A stretch of DNA of 64,000 nt from NCBI GenBank assembly GCA_047967505.1, contig CM106540.1. The stretch is one strand, 5' to 3'. The DNA comes from Dipteris shenzhenensis (Eukaryota; Polypodiophyta; Polypodiopsida; Gleicheniales). The notes under the pieces were generated by a model. The model ran no database searches. It saw only the letters and a program-made list of their open reading frames with translations, and was not told the origin of the DNA. A program made the translations under genes and the position numbers. Within the stretch, counting starts at the first letter, position 1, and every line of letters begins with the position of its first letter. Shown here piece after piece: positions 10,436 through 23,068 of this stretch.

Positions 10436-13400
10436 ATGTCTTCATCTTCAACAAGTAGCTCCAGTAAGGATGAATCCCTCCGTATCCACCATCGCGAAAT
10501 GTGGTTGGAGCAAAAAAATCAAATGTATGTGTGATCGATGTCGAGGAAACATGTATCATGCACGCAGGATTACACTCAATCACATCTCAAAGTATGGAGA
10601 ATGGGATGCGACTGTAAACATGGTAAGTGTTAAAGAAATAAGGTTGATTGAGATACCTATGGGTGTTCATATGTTGAGTTATGATCCCGTTTTAATTTGA
10701 TACAGGATGCAGTGCCACACCCGCATATGTTGCCCTATGCTCATCGTGAGGAGGTGAAGCGTCGACGATATGAGGTGGGACCTTCAGGAGGGATCATTAC
10801 GGATGCATGGAGTGATGGTGATAGTAGCCCTCCACCATTACCTCATGAAGCCGTGGAGGAGGAGGTGTTTGATGATATGGTGTGGGATTTATATGTCCAT
10901 CAATCCGAAGGGAGGGATGATAGCATGGAGCAAGACGAGATCTTTTTACCGCAGCATCGACTCCACTGTTTGAGGGGTGCACATTCTCTATTCTACGTGC
11001 CTCCCTTGAGTTACTAAACTTGCAAACCATCTATGGATGGAGCAATGCAAGTTTGAATGCACTACTCAAGTAGGCTTTAAAGTCTATTTTGCAAACATGG
11101 TGAATTATGCTAGTGGGTCAATTACTCGAATGCTTTTCCTCATTTATGGTCTTCACGTGTAGGCTATTGTGTAAAATGCTTCCAAGGGAGAATAAATTAA
11201 GAGATATGGCAAGGCAACATGTGACCTCGCTTGGAGGATTAGATTACAAGCGCATCCATGCATGCATCAACGATTGTATTTTGTTTCGTGGACTACATAA
11301 GGATGCAAGAGAGTGTCCTTGTGGAGAGGCAAGATATAGAGCAGATCTCAAAACTTTAGACGTGCCTCGTAAGGTTCTGTGACATTTTCCCATAATCCCT
11401 CGCATCCAACATATGTTCAAGTGCAAATCCATTGCAGAGCTCATGTCATGGCATTCCTCCCATCGATCAACCGATGGCAAGTGGAGAACTCCTGCAGACG
11501 CTCCTGCGTGGAAGCATATTGAAGACACATGGCCAAGCTTCAAGGAAGAACCTAGGAGCTTGAGACTTGGATTGGGTATGGACGGTGTAAACCCATTTGG
11601 TCTCAAAAGCACCTCTTACAGTGTATGGCCAGTGATATTGGTGAATTATAATCTTCCACCCTCTATGGCAATTAAGAAAGAACATGTTATGTTATCCCTT
11701 CTAATTCCAAGCAAACATAAAGTCAAAAATCCTTATGTTTATTTGGAGCCTTGATTGATGAGCTACAGATACTTTGGAGAGGTATCGAGATGCATGATGT
11801 GAGCAAGCCTCCCTTGTCACGAGACTTCAACTGCAAAGCAATCTTGATGCAGACGTGCACCATGGAGGTTATCAAAGCTAGAGATGGTGGCAGTGAAGCA
11901 TGCTATTACTACAATTCGTACTCCCACTGGATGCATGAGGTGTTTGAAGGGGGCCTTTACAAAGAGTAAGAAAAGAGGTGTAGAGCAATTATATGGCTTG
12001 AAATCTCATGATTGGCACAAGATGCTCCAAGTAATTATTTTATGTGCATAATATCTTTTTCCTTTCAAATTTGTGAGTGAATTAGAAGCAACTAATCAAC
12101 CACCTCCTCGTGTGTTCAGTTCATACTACCTAGTAGCATTTCTCGTAGTGCATCGAAGGATGTGAAGGATTGTATTTACAAGATGAGTGAGCTTGTGAGG
12201 TACTTTACATGATACAAAATATGATCCATATCAATGCTCCATGCAAGGTGTTCATATTGCTAATATGGTGTACTTTTTCATTTCTAGGTATGTGAGCTCA
12301 AAGGAGATAGATCCCACCACACTTGAGAATGCTCGAGCTATGTCAGTGGAGGTGGTTTGTTTAGTGGAGGAGACATTTCCATGTTCTATTCTCACAAGCC
12401 AACTACATCTCATAGTGCATTTGGTGGATGAGATTGCTATATGCAGTACTATACATGCACGATGGTCGTTCTTCCTTGAGCACTTCATGAAGACCTTGAA
12501 GGGCTTCGTGAGACAAAATGTAAGACCCGAAGGTAGCATGGTCGAGGGTTGGTTGGTACAAGAGTCATTGGTATATATTTCTGAGTTTCTTGTTGATGTG
12601 GATAGCTCTCTCCCATGACTATGGAGAGATGATGAAGACCTAAGGATGACCTCTATTGTGCCTCAAGGGAAAGGATGCAACAAAGTAATAGACATGGAGT
12701 TGCTTAATAATATCAACCTCTATTGCATGCTTAATAGTGATGTGATGAAAAGATGGGTGATAAGATACGAGGATGCAAAGGCAAGAAGACAAGAAAAAAG
12801 GGCCCTCTTTCATACACACCACGGATCTCGTGTGCCATACCCTCAGTATCTAAGAGCACTTCCAAAGGATATTCATGTGGATTGGCTACTTGACGAAATG
12901 GAGAAAGCAGAGAAAGATGAGGGGATGCATATCACAATGGAAGAATGGGAGTATGCTAGGGGATGCATGAGCAAGGTCGGTATATAGAATGTTATGCATA
13001 AGTTAGGGGCTTTCAATAATTTAGATTGCTTATTTAATTGATTTTTTATTGGTGTAGTCACTATGTTCAATGCTATATGGTGTGAGGGCAAGCATTTTCG
13101 AACACAACAGATTGATGATAAGAGAAATACACAAGATCGCAGCGTCATTGCTAGCTTTGAGGGAGCCAATGGAGCCATGGATGATTATTGTGGCATAATC
13201 CAAGATATTATTAAGCTTGACTTTCGACGCTTCTTTGTGTATGTTTTGGATGTAAAGTGGTTTAAGGACATGGTGGAAAGAGGCCCTAATGCAACAATCA
13301 AACGCCATGCAAGTGGCTTTGTAACTATTGACTCCACAAAGTTTTGGCAAAGTAGGAAGGACACACTAGTACTACTGCAACAATGTGAACAGGTACTATG

Positions 13401-13844
13401 CACACATATAAAAATACTTGCTTTTAAATATTTGATACCTTCGATGCAAGGAAAATAACATGATTGTATTTGTGTTTGAATTAGGTTGTCTATCAACCAA
13501 TGGTGGATAATAATAGATGGTGGCATGTCATACCTATTATGCCATGTTCCAAAGTGATGTATAGTACATTTACTAATATGGAGCGTATGGAGGATGATCA
13601 TGGCCATGGAGCTGATGATGACTGTGATACGAGAGAGGAGGATGATCATGACATAGGAGATATAGATCTTGAGGCCATTACTCGTGAGGATGAGCCTACC
13701 ATTGGTGATGCTGATTTCGATAAGCACATGAGTAGCACAAGTAGTAGTGGGTTGAATGTATTTGTAGATCTAAACACTTGTTTGGATTTTGAAGTAGATA
13801 GTTTGGCAAGGGTTGATCTCATTGAGGATGAGATTGAACCATAG
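10436..13844 (+). pseudogene. CACTA transposase (TNP2 type), family B, deleted and frameshifted
   Basis: ATG at 10436 lies one base after the splice acceptor TTATTTGTAG and starts MSSSSTSSSS. The frame shifts in the A-run near 10512 and continues as the Cys module KCMCDRCRGNMYHARR. A later exon is DAVPHPHMLPYAHREE. The TNP2 N-terminal block follows (IHACINDCILF...CPCGEARYR, 11160-11340), then a TGA at 11380, the Transposase_21 start (MDGVNPFGLKSTSYSVWP, 11413-11754) and a stop/frame change at 11754. IDELQILWRG is at 11751. The centre of Transposase_21, including the DPMH-type motif seen in A1, is missing after about 11870. DUF4218 (12290-12618), a linker (12646-12987), DUF4216 (13063-13400) and an acidic tail (13500-13844) remain. 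It is a defective copy. Confidence 0.8.
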
Positions 13845-14034
13845 CCCATCATTGATATTGGCAAAACTATTTTACATATTGTCTCATTCTCCTCATCTCA
13901 CTTAATTCTTGTATATGTGGGCTTGCAAAAAAGCATTGATGTTTTTGTTAAAATTATGTGCTTTGGTAATCATGGGCAATGTTTGGAAAGCAGTGATGTA
14001 CACCAAAATCTCACTTTCTATATTCTCTATTTTG

Positions 14035-14290
14035 CGTCTAAATATGCGTCTAATTCTCAGTGTAGACATGCTAATAGATGTGCTAATATACGCGCAAATA
14101 GATACGCTGATAGACGCAGTGTTAGATGGGCCCGTATTTTCTCAGTGTAGACGTGCTAATACACGTGTCAATACACATGCAAATAGATGAGCTATTAGAC
14201 ACGCTATTAGATGTGCCCATAATTTCTCTATTCAAGCAACGCCTATAGACATGCCCACTATTTTGCGCATCTATAAGGCACGTCTATAGT
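14035..14290. repeat. Subterminal repeats, family B (3')
   Basis: Repeated units such as GCGTCTAAATATGCGTCTAA, GCTAATAGATGTGC, CGCCTATAGACATGCCC and GCACGTCTATAG mark the 3' end of the family B element. The unit is more degenerate than at the 5' end. Confidence 0.7.
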
Positions 14291-15267
14291 TGCTTTGTGT
14301 TGTTGTGAATGATGAGGATGCTATTTCAGCTCATAATGTTTCTGATGTTGATATGCAAGCTGACAAATATGTATGTGAGGAAGATGCTATTATTGAGTTG
14401 TTCCTATTGTCCATCAAGGATGAAAATGCTATGTTGGATGACCAATTTGATCACATGAGTAATGCAAATGGTCTGACATCAGTCCTACATAGTCAAGAAG
14501 TTATTCTAGATGATCAAGCATCTATTTCCAATGTTTGCAAATGCATGAAGGCTGACAATGATGGATACAAGCAATGATGAAAGGAATACAGAGAGATGGT
14601 CCAGATTCAAAATAGTGAAGAAGAGAACAACAAAGAAAAGAAGTCAGATCCAAATAAGGCTGAAGACCAATTGTTTGATGATGAAGATAATGAGGTATTG
14701 AAGTTTTGCCTTTCTTTTGAGCATAACCAAATTATTGATAAGCTTCTAGAAAGTGTTGAGGGCTTAAAGTTTCCATCTGAGTCAAATGAAATGCAACCAA
14801 TAGTGTTGACAAAAATTCAGATTTCAAATGGCAAAATGCGAATGAATTCAACTCAGTTATTGGGTGAAGAAGCTGATGCAGACAATGTTTCAGAAGAATC
14901 ACTGATGGAGGTGGTTTTACAAACAAAAATTCCAGATTTGATGGATGGCACATCCAAGATGTTCTTTGATACTTGTACTAAGTTTGAGGATGATTATTTT
15001 GATGAAAATGATGATGGCACATCCAAGATGTTCTTTGATACTTGTATTGAGTTTGAGGATGATTATTTTGATGAAAATGATGATTCTATGCAATCAAAAT
15101 ATTTAGATCCCATTGCTGGCAAAGATCCAATCGTTTGGGAGGACTTGAGTGCAAAAGCACAAGCTGAAAATTCAGAAACAAATGCAAACAAAGATGATGC
15201 TGTTGTTCATGAAATGATAAGAATGAAAGATGAAGGGAAAAGGAGAAGTTTAACCCAAAGGCAGTAG
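14290..15267 (+). CDS. Acidic protein with 23-residue tandem repeat, unknown
   Basis: Two open stretches in different frames (14290-14577 and 14596-15267) share an acidic Asp/Glu/Asn-rich composition and are probably one broken coding unit. The second (223 codons from 14596) contains a perfect-period duplication of 69 bp at 14944-15012 and 15013-15081. It encodes two 23-residue repeats starting DGTSKMFFDTC and ending DDYFDEND that differ at two residues (TK versus IE). I recognise no domain. It lies directly after the family B 3' repeats and before a possible LTR, so it may belong to a retroelement or be a captured host exon. Confidence 0.35.
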
Positions 15268-15999
15268 AGCCCAAAATGGAGATGAAACAGCTCGAAGGAG
15301 TCCCCTAATCGCCTTTACTTCATACCACAAATGATCAGACTCTTGGCATAAGATCAAGGTCGACAAATGAAAGCTTGAAAGCATGATAAAAAGAAAACCA
15401 AATTTTAGCAAAGAGTCTGACAATATGTCTGGTAGAAAGTAGTCCAAGCATGTTTCAGGATGTCCGATGATGGAAGCCAGATACATTCCGAAGTTTGAAA
15501 ACAATGTGAAAGTTGGATTTTCATCAAATGATGATAAGAAAGTTGGCATAACATGGACAAGCACTCCGATGACACTCTGACTAGTTTTGACAGTCTAGAA
15601 CTATGGCAAAAACTAGTCTGAAGTCAAAATTCGGTCATGGAAATCATTCTAATTCAGAATCCAGTATTCTAATGGTTCAATCAAGGTCAAGTGCAAATTT
15701 TTTACAGAAGAATGATGAATTTCTTTAAGGGCTTTACACCGACATATGTTGCAGATGTTGGAGCTTCATCAACATATTGTTTTTGCCTTGATTTAAGTAA
15801 TGTATCCATTCTGTGCCACAGTGGAATGTGAACATGCTAATTCATGCATGGTTCTACTTATTCATTTTGTATGAACTAGCATGGATGACATTATATTTCA
15901 TGGGTTCCCAGCCTTGGCATGTAGCCATGAAATGGTACAATTGTAATTAGTAGAACCTACACCATGGAGGTTGTGTCTATGCTTTTTTCTTCCAAAAAG

Positions 16000-16515
16000 T
16001 GATGCCCACCGGAAGTGCCAAGTGTTGAGGGGTATTTAGGCACCTAGGATAAGTCATAGGCTAAGTAGAGCCATGTGGAAGTTGGAAGGTCATAGGCTAA
16101 GTAGAGCCATGTGGAAGTTGGAAGGTCACAAGTCATATAGATGCGTGGTAGTTACCAAGGACCACTATGGGAAGTTATAACTCCTTCCGGATAAGAGTAT
16201 CTTGATGTATGGCAGTCAGACTGCTGTCTCTGACCAAGATTTTAGACCATGTATTCCCCTTTGTCAAGTTGGATGCTGATCGGATGCTAATCCCATGCAC
16301 AATTCTCCTAGCTCTTGACTGTGTATTGTTGGGAGAAGAAAGCTTTTGCATCTATCTTTCTTTGTTGTATCTACTTTTGGCTTGAAGAATACATTTTGAG
16401 CTCGTAATACAGTGTTTGACTAGCTTTTGTCTGACTAGCTTCTGTTTCTGCACTATCTTGTTGTCTTTGCATGGCTTATGCATAATTCTGTTATGGGCAA
16501 GTTTAGCCCACAACA
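16000..16515 (+). repeat. Possible LTR (516 bp)
   Basis: The segment begins TGATGCCCACCGG after a short purine run (AAAAAG) and ends AGCCCACAACA, giving the TG...CA ends of an LTR. It contains a 36-bp tandem duplication (about 16049-16121, unit beginning GTCATAGGCTAAGTAGAGCC). No partner LTR or target-site duplication was found, so the call is weak. Confidence 0.35.
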
Positions 16516-16519
16516 TTGA

Positions 16520-17430
16520 TGCAAAGTCTCCAATACTCATCGGTCATCACCAAATCATTCATGGTCAAGTTGACAGAAGGTCGCTATGCAAGTAGCTGAT
16601 GGGTGCATGTGATTAAAGCATTGGGAATCAAGGAACTGGTTATCACAGTGGTGTTATTGAGTTGTGTCATACGTTTTCTTAACAAAAGACATTTCACATG
16701 ATCTGCATTGAAATGCATTTCTATACCATCCATGATGATAGAATTCTAGTTGATTTTTATGGATGTAAACTATCTCTTTCAATCCAAAAAAGAAAAACAT
16801 TTTGGCGTGTGTTTTGAAGACAATAGTCATATGTAGTTAAGTATGTAAACCTAACCATCTTTATTTAAACTCTATTTAAACCACTTTGAAAAGTTGCACT
16901 ATATAGATTTGTGCTTTTTTGCATAATCAAATGTTTTTAGAGATAGATCTATGATAAATATTCTCTATATCATCTATAATGATGGAATCTTAGGGTAATT
17001 TTGAGGTTGTAAAATATTCCTTAAAATCCAAAAAAGAAAACCATAACTTGGCATGTGTTTTGATGTGTAGCTAAGTATAAAAGCTAAACTATGTGTATTT
17101 AGTAGTTCACTTAGAAAAGGTGCATTACATACTTTTGTAGAATCAATTGTTTTTGGAGATAAAACTTAAAAAAAATAGATTATTTTTAAAAAGATGGCAA
17201 TAATCCTAAGATTTTGAATGGATTTTCTTTTGGGGAACCCATGCAAGGTTCTCACATCATCTACAATAGTGTTCAAGGGCTTTGTAAATGACATTGTGGT
17301 CTTGGTCTATGGTTCCATGATGCTATGTACATGTTGTATGGTTTGATGTTCAAGCCTTGGCAAAAGAATATGATGGCTTGTAGCCTGGAACTGCACATGC
17401 AAGTTTTGTTTCTAGTAGAGTCATGTATGA
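16520..17430. repeat. AT-rich region with imperfect ~250-bp tandem duplication
   Basis: The block 16716-16950 is repeated with substitutions and small gaps at about 16967-17170. Shared landmarks are the CCAAAAAAGAAAA tract, GGC(G/A)TGTGTTTTGA, and TTGTTTTTGGAGAT versus ATGTTTTTAGAGAT. No coding potential is seen. Confidence 0.7.
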
Positions 17431-19060
17431 GAGAACTCCTAACACATTGATAGTAGATTGAACTTCCCTTTTCGATGTCAATTGTATATCAAACTCTTGA
17501 ATTAATTTAGCCCATCTAGGTTTTCTACCTTTAAGCTTTGGCTGATTATAAATCCACTTAATGCTCTCTTGATCAAAGACGATCTCAAATTTGGCACCAT
17601 ATATATAGCACTTGCCTCCACTTCTTTAAAGCATAAACTATAGCATATAGTTGCTTCTCATATGCTGAGTAATTCTGTTGGGCATGATCTAAATTTTTGC
17701 TTTCAAAAGCCACTGGTCAACATTTTTGTAAAAGTACCACCCTAGTAGCAAAATCACTAGCATCTGTCTCAACCACAAATGGTTCATTGGGATCCACTAC
17801 CTTTAAGATAGGACCTGCTGCTACTATAGGTACTTTTATTTTTTCAAAACTTCTCTTTTGAGGTTCATCCAATATGAAGGTGCTTCCCTTCCCCTTAAGC
17901 TGGTCCATCATCAAAACATCAATCTTAGCATAATCTTGGATGAATCTCCTATAGAATCCAGACAAACCTAAGAATATTTGTAATTCTTCTAGGTTTGTAG
18001 GATGTGGTCATTCCTATATGGCCCTTACTTTTTAAAGGTCCATACAAACCCCTTCTTGGGATATTAAATGTCCCAAGTACTTCACTTATTTTGCAAAGAA
18101 TTCACATTTGGACTCTTTAGCAAAGAGTGAATTATCTCTAAGCAAGTGGAACAATTTTCACAAATGTTCCAAAATCTTTTTTCTGGTTTTACATATAAGG
18201 ATATCATCTAAAAATACTACAGCAAATTTCCCTAAATATGGCCTTAAGACACTATTCATAAGTGTCACGAAAGTTACTGGAGCATTTGTTAGTACAAATG
18301 GCATACTTTAAAATGATAATGCCCATACCTAGTATGAAATGATGTCTTAGGGACATCCTCTTCCCTAAGTCATACTTGGTGATATCATGACCTTAAATCG
18401 ATTTTAGTAAAATATTTTGCCCCTTGCAATTGATCAAAGAGCTCATCAATGTGATGCATAGGATACTTATTTTTTATGGTGATTTTATTTACTACTCGTT
18501 AATCTATGCATAAACGCATAGTACCATCCTTTTTCTTTACCAGAAAAACTAGTGCAGACCAAGGTGAGTTACTTGGTTGAATTCGACCCTTCATAAGGTA
18601 TTCCGTTAATTGTCTTTTGACCTCATGTTCCTCTGTTTGACTAAGCCTATATGGGGGTTTACAAATAGGGGTAGATCCAAGAATCAAATCTATTTTATGA
18701 TCTATCAGGGGTTGAACCATCCCCAAACCATCAGGCAAATCAATATGAAAAACATCTTTAAATTCAAACATTAAATCATTGAAAGAAGGTTTATATTTTT
18801 TAACATTATCAAAACAATATTACTTCTTTCCGATGTAGAAGACATAAAATCACCAATAAAAGTAAGTTCACAGAGATATACCTCACATTCTTCTTGGTGT
18901 AGTAGTTGTTCCAATTCCATCGAACAAATAAGAGGGGAGTTGGGCAAATCATGTTCTCCTTGAATCTGGAAAACTCTACCCTCTTTTTCAAACATAATGG
19001 AGTTATTAAGATAAATCTACTGTAAGCTATGCCCAACACTATACAACCATTCTCAACCAA
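17430..19060 (-). pseudogene. Ty3/gypsy pol relic: protease, reverse transcriptase, RNase H
   Basis: On the minus strand from the right: a degenerate protease region (18809-19060), the RT N-terminal block (PPYRLSQTEEHEVKRQL, then SNSPWSALVFLVKKKDGTMR, 18499-18771), an FLDD catalytic core at 18203-18214, the connection block FYRRFIQDYAKI and ETDASDFATRVVL (17717-17965), and RNase H KNLDHAQQNYSAYEKQL near 17660-17700. Many stops and frameshifts separate the blocks. No LTRs or integrase are adjacent, so this is an isolated piece truncated at both ends. Confidence 0.85.
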
Positions 19061-19154
19061 GTACTACATTTGTTTGATCGAGATGCATGATTTGTTTGAT
19101 CGAGCATTGATATCTAACAAAAAGCATATGAGCATAAGCATGGGCAAATGATAA

Positions 19155-19376
19155 TGCTTATGAAAAGAAGAGAAAAGAGGATGAGAGAGAGGAAATAAGG
19201 GAGGGGAAAAGAAGAGAAAGAAAGACGAGAAAAGAGAAGGAAAAAAGAGAGGGGAAAAGAAGAAAAGAGACGAAGAAGAGGAAATAAGAGAGGGAGGGAA
19301 AGAGGGGGGAAAGAGGGAGGAAAAGAGGAAAAGAGGAGAAGAAGAGGGAATAAGAGAAGAGAGGGGAAGAGAGGGT
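19155..19376. repeat. Polypurine tract
   Basis: About 220 bases of nearly pure A/G on the + strand (AGAGAGGGGAAAAGAAG-type units) in the leader of A3. Long minus-strand frames of Ser/Phe/Leu are compositional artefacts. A 10-bp inverted repeat (TGCAGCTAGC, loop GGT) lies just after it at 19392-19414. Confidence 0.85.
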
Positions 19377-19982
19377 TCCTACGCCCATCACTGCAGCTAG
19401 CGGTGCTAGCTGCAAGCCAATGCAAATACTGAAAGTAAAAAAAGGAAAAAAGAGGAAGCACTTTCTTACCTGGGAAAGTCCCGCTTAGTGTTTCGTGGAC
19501 TGGCCCTACAAAAGAGAGGAAACAAATCATTTTTCAGATATAAGGAGAAAGCACTGAAATCCTGAAGGGAAAGAGGAGGAAGAGAAATACCAAAAAGAGA
19601 AGAGGTGAGTCTTCTTTCTTTCACCAAATCTCATTTTTTGTCCTTAATCTGTGAAAATCAAGCATGAAAATTAGCACATAGGCTTAGAATGCAAGGAGAA
19701 ACATGCTTCAATACTCACAAAGTAAAATCTCACAAAAAAAGAACCTACATTGCTTAAAGAGGCACATTGTCTTGAAAAACTTCCTTTCACACAAGCAGAG
19801 AGGGAGAAGGGTGGAGAGGAAGCATAAGTGTTGGGAGAGGCTGGGTAGGGGTGAGGAGTGTGGAAAATAGAGAGGAGGAAAGCGAGGTCGTCAAATATAA
19901 GATGGGAGGAGAGATTTTTTCTTTTCCCACAATAGAGTTGTGAAAGACGGCATCGTGCGAGGTTTCGAGTTTTAGCCCCCAA

Positions 19983-20150
19983 TGTCGCTATATAGCGACA
20001 CTCGTCAATCGCTATCTAGTGACACTTATACCCTAAAAGTGTCACTATATAGCGACACTTATATCCTAAAAGTGTCACTATATACTTATACCCTAAAAGC
20101 GCCGCTATATAACGATGAAACAGGGCAAAGCATCGCTATATAGCAACGGT
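19983..20150. repeat. Subterminal palindrome cluster, copy A3
   Basis: Six or so copies of GTCGCTATATAGCGAC or variants, some within a repeated unit containing CACTTATACCCTAAAAGTGTC. Confidence 0.8.
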
Positions 20151-20261
20151 TTAGGACACTTGATCTAAGAAGAGAGGGAAGGAGCTCATGGGTGGCTATT
20201 TTGTGGATCTTAATGGATTTCCTTGCATTTTGTGTTGTGATTTTGGAGGTGTGCAGAGTGG

Positions 20262-21960
20262 AATGGAAGCTCGTTAGATGATGCACCAATTTCTGAGAGC
20301 GCAGAGTGGCTTATGGAGAGGTTGTATTGTCATTGCACTCATTGCAAGTGAGAAGTACGACATCAACGACGTATTGTCATGCGCCACTTGCAGATGCATG
20401 GGGAGGAGCTAAACTAGTATCCACAATTGGTGGTGCACGTGGTGATGGCATTGGTAAGTCAATGCTATTTGAGTTTGTGATGATTAATATTGCATGCATA
20501 TAGGACATGAAACCTTGAGACAGGATGAGGAGAGTGGCAAGGGTGCACGTATACCTTCACACTTTGAGGAGGAGTATAGTCTCCCGAATGTGCCAGATGA
20601 TGAGACGAGGGTATGGTAGACATGATGGATTCTATTTTTAGGGGCACTACATCACATGTACATGTGATGTCCGACGAGTCTGAGCCCATGTACATGGCAC
20701 CTTTGATAGAGGAGTTACAGATCTTATGGAGAGGAGTGTGGGTCTTTGATATTTCCAGAGCTCCTAGACATACCAATGACGTTTTGGTCAGGGGAATCTT
20801 GATGTGGACCATGCATGACTACCTAGGATATGGAGAGTGCACAAGTAGGTGGTTGTGTCTTTACATGTATAATATATGATTATGCTTTATGACTCTCTTT
20901 CGCGTGCATGTCTTATACTAACACATTCATGCATGCATGTAGGACTTGTTACAAGTTATCATCTTGATGTATGATGCATGTAAGTTTCTTACCTCTTGAC
21001 GTAATTAAGTAATTATTTATGGCAATATATGCTATAAAATAGATGCATCCTCATTGTTTTAATGATGATCTTTTGCAGTACAAAAAGTAGAGTGCATTAA
21101 GGTCATATGGATGATATTTTTGCGTGGAACGCATCAATTCAAAGAGAGTCACGTACGATTGTGGAATCATGGATAACTTCACACAAGATAGTCGAGCAAG
21201 TGCTTCGGATACCAATCTTCTCTCCTCACAGTTGGATTATTGTGGGACCATACGCGAAATTTATGAAATTGATTTCAAACGATTTAGTATTTTCATTCTT
21301 GATGTAAAATGGTTTAGAACTTTTACAATGGTCCCCAGGCATCAGTGAGGAAACATAGTAGTGGTCTCTTTGCAATAGACTCCACTAAACTTTGGACCGA
21401 TGCAAGTGATACTTTTGTTCTTCCCGAGCATTGTGAGCTGCATGTGCATACTAATGATTTAATTAATCAAAGCTTTCATTTTTAAAGATCAATTGGTACA
21501 TGTACTTAAGCATAATTTCATATAATTGATGGCATTTGGCACCCATCTTCAATATAGGTGGTTTTTCATCCGGATCGTTATGATCCAAGATGGTGGTACG
21601 TGATCCAAGTTGCACCATGAAGTAAGCAAATTTTTGAAGATAGAGATGTGGATATGGAGATGCCAGTGCCAATGCTTGATCAAATTGATCCATGCCAGAT
21701 GGATCTAGTGAAGAAGATGAAGATCACAATATGAGCTAAGAGGAAGATGTGCATAATGACATCGTGCGGGAGGAAGATGGAGATTGATGATATTCAGGAA
21801 GAAGGTGCTGATCATCAAGAATCACCCGACTTTATTGAAGAAGATGATCAAGTCTTAGGTGAATGTACGATGCCAAAGTATGATGATGATATAGGAGACC
21901 AACTCGGTATAGAGTTGGAGATAGACTTGTTTGGCGCACTAGACTTAAGCCGTTGATGTA
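20262..21960 (+). pseudogene. CACTA transposase remnant of copy A3
   Basis: The Cys module is present near 20320-20400 (broken by a stop). PLIEELQILWRG and LGYGECTS follow at 20690-20845, then the deletion junction near 20955. DUF4216 is at 21060-21450 and the acidic tail frame at 21747-21956. Relative to A1, part of TNP2 and all of DUF4218 are missing. It has no coding capacity. Confidence 0.8.
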
Positions 21961-22139
21961 AATGCTCTTCATTAATTTTTTTCATCTCAAACTTGGACGA
22001 ATATATGAGCTTTAAACTTGATGTACATGCTCTTGTACTTTTATTCTTTCAAAGGATCAAACATGTATGAAAAGGAAGAAAAATGTGTCATTGGGAAAAA
22101 CTATCTTTAAAGGTCGATATGGAGAAAAACACTCTCTGT

Positions 22140-22368
22140 AAAACGTCGCTATAGGAAACTATCTTAGAGTCGCTATATAACAACCTTCTACAGGTCTAAC
22201 AAGTGTCCCTATATAGAGACTTTGTATAAACGTCGCTATATAGTGACACTTGCCTAGAGTCACTATGTAGCAACACTTTTCTAAACTTGCTTTGCTTACC
22301 AATGATTAGTGCCCCACACACGCTAAAGGTCGGTGCTTAAGCATTGGAATAGGGCCCATGTGTAGTAG
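22140..22368. repeat. 3' subterminal repeats and terminus of copy A3
   Basis: CGTCGCTATA, GTCGCTATATAACAACC, GTCCCTATATAGAGAC and CGTCGCTATATAGTGACAC units lie at 22140-22280. After them come the conserved stretch with ATTAGTGCCCCACACACGCTAAA and the terminus at 22368. Confidence 0.8.
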
Positions 22369-22912
22369 CGAGGTCGCCATTACAGGAACCATTGATTATC
22401 ATTGGATGTTTTTCCATGAAGGGTTTATGAAAAGCTTGAAGGGATTTGTAAGGCAAAGAGCTAGACCCGTAGCAAGCATGGCGGACGGATGGTTTGTGCA
22501 AGAGTCATTAGTATACATCACAGAGTTTCTTGCATCCATGGATCTCGATATGCCAAATGCTTGGAACATCAAGGACGATGATCATGTCATTGCAGAGGCT
22601 CCCCAAGGTAAAGGGGTTGAACGAAAGATGAGCGAAGAGCAAAGAGAGAAATTCAATAAGTTTTGTGTCCTCAATAGTCTCGAGATGCAAAGATGGGTGG
22701 AGAGATATGAAGAGGCCAAAGAAAAAAGAATAAATGAGAGGGCAAGATTTAGAGTCATGCATAGGCGGAGGATGCCGTATCCACCGGACCTTGCTCTTCT
22801 CCCCAGACACATGTCCTATGATTGGCTACAAGAAGCTCTTCATGAAGCCGAATGTGATGGAGAGGATGTAAGGGAGCTTGCAAGCGGATATATGCCACAT
22901 GTAAGTTTTTAA
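22358..22912 (+). pseudogene. DUF4218 exon of CACTA transposase, copy A4
   Basis: An uninterrupted 184-codon frame covering the second half of DUF4218: FHEGFMKSLKGFVRQRARP, ASMADGWFVQESLVYITEF and KFNKFCVLNSLEMQRWVERYEE. At 22685 it keeps the Gln codon that is a TAG stop in A1 (6089). It ends at an intron donor (CATGTAAGT). This is the best-preserved family A copy of this exon. Confidence 0.8.
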
Positions 22913-23068
22913 CTTTTCTACTTAATTTGGGTATTTATGATCACAATCGCTACAAAATGCATCCTCACTGTTTTAATCATGTTCTTTTGTAGTACAAAAA
23001 GTACAGTGCATTGTGGTCACATGGGTGGCATTTTTGTGTGGAACGCATCCATTCAAGGAGAGTTACAT

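Larger units (their letters stand above)
9622..14290 (+). mobile_element. CACTA (En/Spm) family B element
   Basis: It is bounded by repeats with a TCTATAGA-core palindrome (CGTCTATAGACG and variants) at 9625-9800, 10200-10385 and 14035-14290. These differ from family A repeats but are placed the same way. The interior encodes a TNP2-type transposase on the + strand. I could not define exact terminal inverted repeats or a target-site duplication, so the ends are approximate; the polypurine tract to the left may be part of it. Confidence 0.7.
19150..22368 (+). mobile_element. CACTA family A, copy A3, internally deleted
   Basis: It shares the purine-rich leader, inner palindrome cluster, coding blocks and 3' terminus of family A. 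The right end at 22361-22368 reads TGTAGTAG and inverts to CTACTACACA, matching A2 at 7627. The interior joins the position equivalent to 4757 in A1 directly to 6290, so the catalytic core and DUF4218 are deleted. The 5' terminus is absent: gypsy-derived DNA ends near 19060. This is the family's dSpm-like non-autonomous type. Confidence 0.75.

Noticed and set aside
19114-19530. 138-codon minus-strand frame with hydrophobic runs like membrane segments
   Set aside because: It is again the complement of a purine-rich tract in a CACTA leader; the hydrophobicity is compositional.
2655-22280. Regularly spaced palindromes resembling a CRISPR array
   Set aside because: The spacing is irregular, the units vary, and they sit at the ends of CACTA elements in a eukaryotic genome.
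7627-22368. A single 14.7-kb CACTA element from the terminus at 7627 to the one at 22368
   Set aside because: The termini are inverted as required, but the DNA next to both is the 3' end of family A (shared acidic tail frame in opposite orientations). So they are the 3' ends of two copies, not the two ends of one.
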